DNA of 64,000 nt from Crotophaga sulcirostris (Eukaryota > Chordata > Aves > Cuculiformes > Crotophagidae), in assembly GCA_013397455.1 (NCBI GenBank), contig VYZB01000168.1, forward strand, positions 958,839 to 1,022,838, read 5' to 3'. The notes beneath the pieces are model-generated. The model was not told the DNA's origin and searched no databases. It worked only from the letters and a program-made list of their open reading frames with translations. The first letter of the stretch is position 1. Each line of letters starts with the position of its first letter. The translations under genes were made by a program, and so were the position numbers. Positions 63,131-64,000 of the stretch are shown here, in pieces.

Positions 63131-64000
63131 TTAAAGCATGCAAACATCAGAAAAGTTGTTATTCATATTTTATAGATAGAACAGTAGAGTTAGAAAACGG
63201 TGATTCATGTGGAATCACTGTCTTGGCCAGAAATCTCCTGCGTTATAATATGGTGACTCAAATACAGAACCTCTCTGTTGTGAAGCAGCAGTGGTTGTCT
63301 TACATGCAGTGCTCTGGAAAGCCCAGAGCCTGGTCTGTTCTTCAAGAGAAAATTACCAAAAAGACCATAGGGAAACTTCCCTGCAAAAAACATCTTCAAA
63401 CTACATACTACCAGTAACAAAGACACACAAAATAAGAAGAGAATCAGCTTTACCAAGGTAACTTAATAAGATTTATCAAGAGATAACTTTGACAGTGTTC
63501 TACAATTTTGACTTGGAGCTGGTACTTTTTTCAACTCTCTGCCCATCTAATTGAAAGGTCTGGAAGCACTGTTGGAGAAACAGCACTGAATTGTGATTTT
63601 CTATTTCTGAAATAAACTCCTCTGCACAGGGGGAAAAAGCCATGAGAGCATCTCAGTGATTCCTCCTCCAACACAGGAAGGAAAAGAGTAGGCAAGTGCT
63701 TAGGTAATTGGCAAGTGGATGAATCTAATTGCAAGAAAAGCTTTACTAGATTAATCAATTTCACGTAACTTCTGATAATTCTTGAAGTAATTCTATGTAG
63801 ATAGTCAGAATGTTTTATAATCCAAACTAGTCAGGAAGTGTGGAGAGATGGAAAAGCCTTTTTCCTCACTATACTACTATTACAAAAGACACTCTTGGAA
63901 GAATCAAACAACAATTTTCCTCCTCTCTTTTTTTGGTTTGTTGAATGAAATCTGCTTCCATAAAATTTTAGCATGACAGAAAAGAATTCAAAGACCTTTG
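63131..64000. other. Non-coding DNA, no gene recognised
   Basis: Short frames on both strands with no domain. No repeat is recognised up to the window end. Confidence 0.55.

Noticed and set aside
1..64000. CRISPR arrays, operons, ribosome binding sites, prophage or other bacterial features
   Set aside because: Composition, repeats and lack of dense coding identify vertebrate nuclear DNA; no regular direct repeats with spacers are present.
1..64000. Endogenous retrovirus or solo LTR
   Set aside because: No paired LTR ends, primer-binding site, polypurine tract or viral coding blocks were recognised.

Overview
This is vertebrate genomic DNA, most likely from a bird. The diagnostic signals are decayed CR1 LINE fragments, including 3' ends with the characteristic short tandem units, a few very old amniote-type SINE and LINE relics, low overall repeat density, AT-rich sequence with depleted CpG, and a scaffold gap of Ns. 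The sparse repeats favour a bird over a turtle or crocodile, but the species and locus cannot be named from the sequence alone.

I find no protein-coding exon, RNA gene or operon I can support. The open frames are mostly under 200 codons, lack recognisable domains, overlap on both strands, and several run through repeats or the N gap. The one recognisable coding homology is a broken reverse transcriptase remnant of a CR1 element at about 37.7-38.5 kb. The window therefore reads as a gene desert or the inside of a large intron.

Layout: 0-8.8 kb is unique non-coding DNA with an AT palindrome (4672-4700), a MIR/L2-like relic (about 5.63-5.76 kb) and a G-quadruplex-like tract (6433-6471). An 842-base gap (8879-9720) is flanked by a GGAAA-type repeat and a run of 13 G. 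From 10 to 27 kb lie old SINE relics (12.77, 15.38 kb), a CR1 3' fragment (17.6-18.1 kb), an inverted pair of octamer-like sites (16974-17039), a MEIS-PBX-like site (21146) and a poly(A)-signal plus A-tract (24879-24909). From 27 to 38.6 kb are a CR1 3' end, a short non-autonomous hAT-like DNA transposon with 8-bp target duplications (28484-28691), an L2/L3-type 3' end (31.1 kb) and the CR1 reverse transcriptase remnant. From 41 to 64 kb are a perfect SOX-POU composite site (41272-41287), further SINE and CR1 fragments, a local CpG cluster (53856-53865), a CTCF-like site (58886-58904) and several short palindromic repeats sharing a TGAAGTCAATGG-like core.

The best leads are the regulatory-type signals (41272-41287 and 16974-17039), the hAT-like element and the dispersed palindromic family. 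Conservation could not be tested here, so all regulatory calls are motif-based inference.
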